Part shown: positions 5,381 through 6,636 of the stretch, one piece after another
Layout: each line of letters opens with the position of its first letter
Position numbering within the stretch: the stretch's first letter is position 1
Notes under the pieces: generated by a model
The model's input: the letters and a program-made list of their open reading frames with translations, nothing else
What the model was told of the DNA's origin: nothing
Database searches by the model: none
Source of the DNA: Anaerolineae bacterium CG2_30_64_16
GTDB lineage: Bacteria; Chloroflexota; Anaerolineae; CG2-30-64-16
DNA: 6,636 nucleotides
NCBI GenBank assembly: GCA_001871755.1
Contig: MNXL01000039.1
Coordinates: forward strand, 1-6,636
Direction: 5' to 3'
Program-made: the position numbers and the translations under genes

Positions 5381-6082
5381 CTTCGCACTTTCAAGTGATC
5401 CAGATCCCGGTATCGGCACAGCTCACGTATCGCGCAATAGTCGCAGCTCTCCCCCGCACGCTCCAACTCCCGACCGATGCCGATGACCAGAGATACCGAC
5501 TTGACCGGCGTCATTGAGCCCGAAGCACCGAAGCTGACGCCAATGGCGATGGTATCCAGCAATGCAAACACCTGCCTTTGGCTGGCCGTCCACCAGAGGC
5601 TTGCCGATCATGCCCGGGTTGAGCGGAATGCTGGCTTGCAGCCCCTCGGCCCGCGCCTGTGCCTCGAAGCGCCGGCACGCGGCCTCGGCCAACGCTTCGG
5701 CCGCCGCCGCGGCCAGCCCCTCCAGCGCCAGAGCGTGCACGGGGTCGGTCTGAAACCGGTTGGAGATGATCCGCGACAACCCGTCGCCAACGGTGCAGAT
5801 CACCACGATCACCTCGCTGGCCGCGGCCAGGCGGCTTGCGATCAGCGGCCCCAGCAGGACGCCGCCGCCAGCCAGCAGCAGGCGTTCGTGGCGCAGCCCG
5901 ACGACGGGAATCCTGCGGTAGAGCATGGCCGGCGCCAGCAGGGGGCGGCCTTCTTCGATCACCGCCTCGGCTAACGCCGCCAGCCTGGGCCGGCGGGCGC
6001 GGATGATCGCCGGGTCGGCCCCTTGACCCCACAGCACCTTATCGGCGTCCAGCGCCAGGTCCCAGTCTCGCAGTACCGGCAT
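5377..6082 (-). pseudogene. MetH-activation-domain-like protein with a one-base frameshift
   Basis: The protein resembles the vitamin B12-dependent methionine synthase activation domain (Met_synt_B12-like), often found beside RACo-type activators and presumed to bind or help reactivate corrinoid proteins. From the ATG at 6082 the frame stays open through CTVGDGL and IPLNPGMIGKPLVDGQPK, then loses homology and stops at 5423. The rest, VFALLDTIAIGVSFGASGSM then TPVKSVSLVIGIG, continues in the other frame to a TGA at 5377. Deleting one base from the CC at 5575-5576 joins them as GQPKQVFALLD, giving 234 residues, full length for the family. The C-terminus has a Cys-x2-Cys-x5-Cys cluster (CDYCAIRELC), possibly a metal site. 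An in-frame TGA two codons upstream rules out a longer N-terminus; the best Shine-Dalgarno (GGAG) is a loose 12 nt away. The break may be a real mutation or a sequencing or assembly error. Confidence 0.8.
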
Positions 6083-6151
6083 GGATCACTTGCTCTCCGT
6101 TTTGCGCTGTCGCCGTACTCGGCACGGTCGCAAAGTGCGCTTTCACGCGTT

Positions 6152-6286
6152 TGTCATGCCTGAGCGGGTTAACCCCTAACCTTCGCCAGCGGCGGGCATC
6201 CAGCGAAGAATCCGTTGCCTGGGATGGACTCTTCGCTAGATGCTCTTCGCGATGTATTTTAGATCACTAACCCGCTCAGAGTGACA
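6152..6286. repeat. Degenerate inverted-repeat (MITE/REPIN-like) element in the spacer
   Basis: The outer arms are TGTCA plus TGAGCGGGTTA (6152-6156 and 6161-6171) and TAACCCGCTCA plus TGACA (6268-6278 and 6282-6286). The inner arms are AGCGAAGAATCC (6202-6213) and GGACTCTTCGCT (6226-6237), with one mismatch. The nested layout and the TGTCA...CTGAGCG start resemble the TGTCATTCTGAGCG-type interspersed repeats I recall from several environmental phyla, though this is memory and not a search. It encodes nothing and takes up most of the 228-bp spacer between the permease and the corrinoid-activation genes. No clear target duplication is visible. Confidence 0.65.
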
Positions 6287-6310
6287 TGCCACATTTGGAA
6301 CTGCTGTTGG

Positions 6311-6636
6311 TTACGATTCTCCCTTGACATAGGGACGGCCCAGCACCTCGGGGGCGGCGCCACGGCCGGTGCGGAACCACAGTACGGCCAGGGTGAGGAT
6401 GTAGGGCAACATCAAGAGGAACTCGTAGGGGATCGCGCCTGTGCCGCGGCCGATCTGGCTCAACGCCTGGATGCGATACTGGATCGAATCGGCCAGGCCG
6501 AAGAGCAGCGCGCCGAGCAACGCCCGGCTGGGCTGCCAGCGCGCGAAGATCACCAACGCCACCGCGATCCAGCCGCGGCCGCCCATGATGCCTTCGCGGA
6601 ACATCCGCAACTGCACCACCGTCAAGACCGCGCCCC
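6311..6636 (-). CDS. ABC transporter permease (sugar/nucleoside type), C-terminal fragment
   Basis: The last 108 codons run in from beyond the window and end at a TAA at 6311. The sequence LTVVQLRMFREGIMGGRGWI and the following VIFARWQPSRALLGALLFGLAD match the end of BPD_transp_2 permeases of the YufQ type, inner-membrane subunits of ABC importers for nucleosides or simple sugars. Two hydrophobic segments are visible, around IAVALVIF/ALLGALLFGLA and FLLMLPYILTLAVLWF. The tail APEVLGRPY is a common ending in this family. A TTG at 6625 is open but is not a credible start, because homology continues upstream of it. The substrate cannot be deduced. The gene is separated from the corrinoid-activation genes by a repeat, so a shared operon is uncertain. 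Confidence 0.85.
   Translation of the reverse strand, partial: GAVLTVVQLRMFREGIMGGRGWIAVALVIFARWQPSRALLGALLFGLADSIQYRIQALSQIGRGTGAIPYEFLLMLPYILTLAVLWFRTGRGAAPEVLGRPYVKGES

Noticed and set aside
5381..5419. Upstream ATG (5419) as the start of the RACo-type gene
   Set aside because: It adds 13 residues unlike the family and has no better ribosome binding site. The ATGA overlap at 5377-5380 favours the later start.
5569..5582. Programmed ribosomal frameshift in the MetH-activation-like gene
   Set aside because: There is no classical slippery heptamer, and the required direction (+1) is rare in bacteria. No upstream Shine-Dalgarno-like stimulator or downstream hairpin is evident.
6083..6310. 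Cobalamin riboswitch before the corrinoid-activation genes
   Set aside because: I see no B12-box-like sequence on the minus strand. The spacer is explained by the inverted-repeat element plus about 70 bp of leader with only a trivial 4-bp hairpin.

Overview
The window is a GC-rich bacterial segment with every recognisable gene on the minus strand, so the reading order is from high to low coordinates. A Bacillus/Deinococcus-type asparaginyl-tRNA synthetase, DUF4058 and DUF2442 proteins, a RACo-type corrinoid activator and short palindromic interspersed repeats together suggest a Chloroflexota-like (Anaerolineae-type) genome. That placement is inferred from gene content only.

In transcription order: (1) 6636-6311 is the C-terminus of a sugar/nucleoside-type ABC transporter permease. 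(2) 6310-6083 is a spacer mostly filled by a degenerate inverted-repeat element (6152-6286). (3) 6082-5377 is a protein resembling the MetH reactivation domain, broken by a one-base frameshift near 5575. (4) 5380-3566 is a [2Fe-2S] ferredoxin/ASKHA ATPase (RACo/RamA-type). Its ATG overlaps the TGA of the previous gene in an ATGA, so the two form a translationally coupled corrinoid-activation pair. (5) 3421-2090 is a DUF21/CBS/CorC membrane protein with a strong extended -10 promoter. (6) 2033-1652 is a DUF2442 gene with a near-consensus promoter overlapping the stop codon of the CorC-like gene. It is interrupted by a 92-bp MITE-like element flanked by an exact 8-bp target duplication. (7) 1579-215 is asnS, starting at GTG with its own extended -10 promoter. 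(8) 143-1 is the N-terminus of a DUF4058 protein that runs off the window.

The genes do not form one pathway. The functional unit is the corrinoid-activation pair, which would serve a corrinoid-dependent methyltransferase not present in this window. The asnS, CorC-like and DUF4058 genes look like separate transcription units.

The most interesting signals are in the non-coding DNA. The DUF2442 insertion can be reversed on paper to give a perfect 93-codon ORF. The asnS promoter looks like a copy of one end of the inverted-repeat element at 6152-6286. Short CGTRNTG heptad repeats sit in three leader or promoter regions, all in the same orientation. I found no wholly new multi-gene system.
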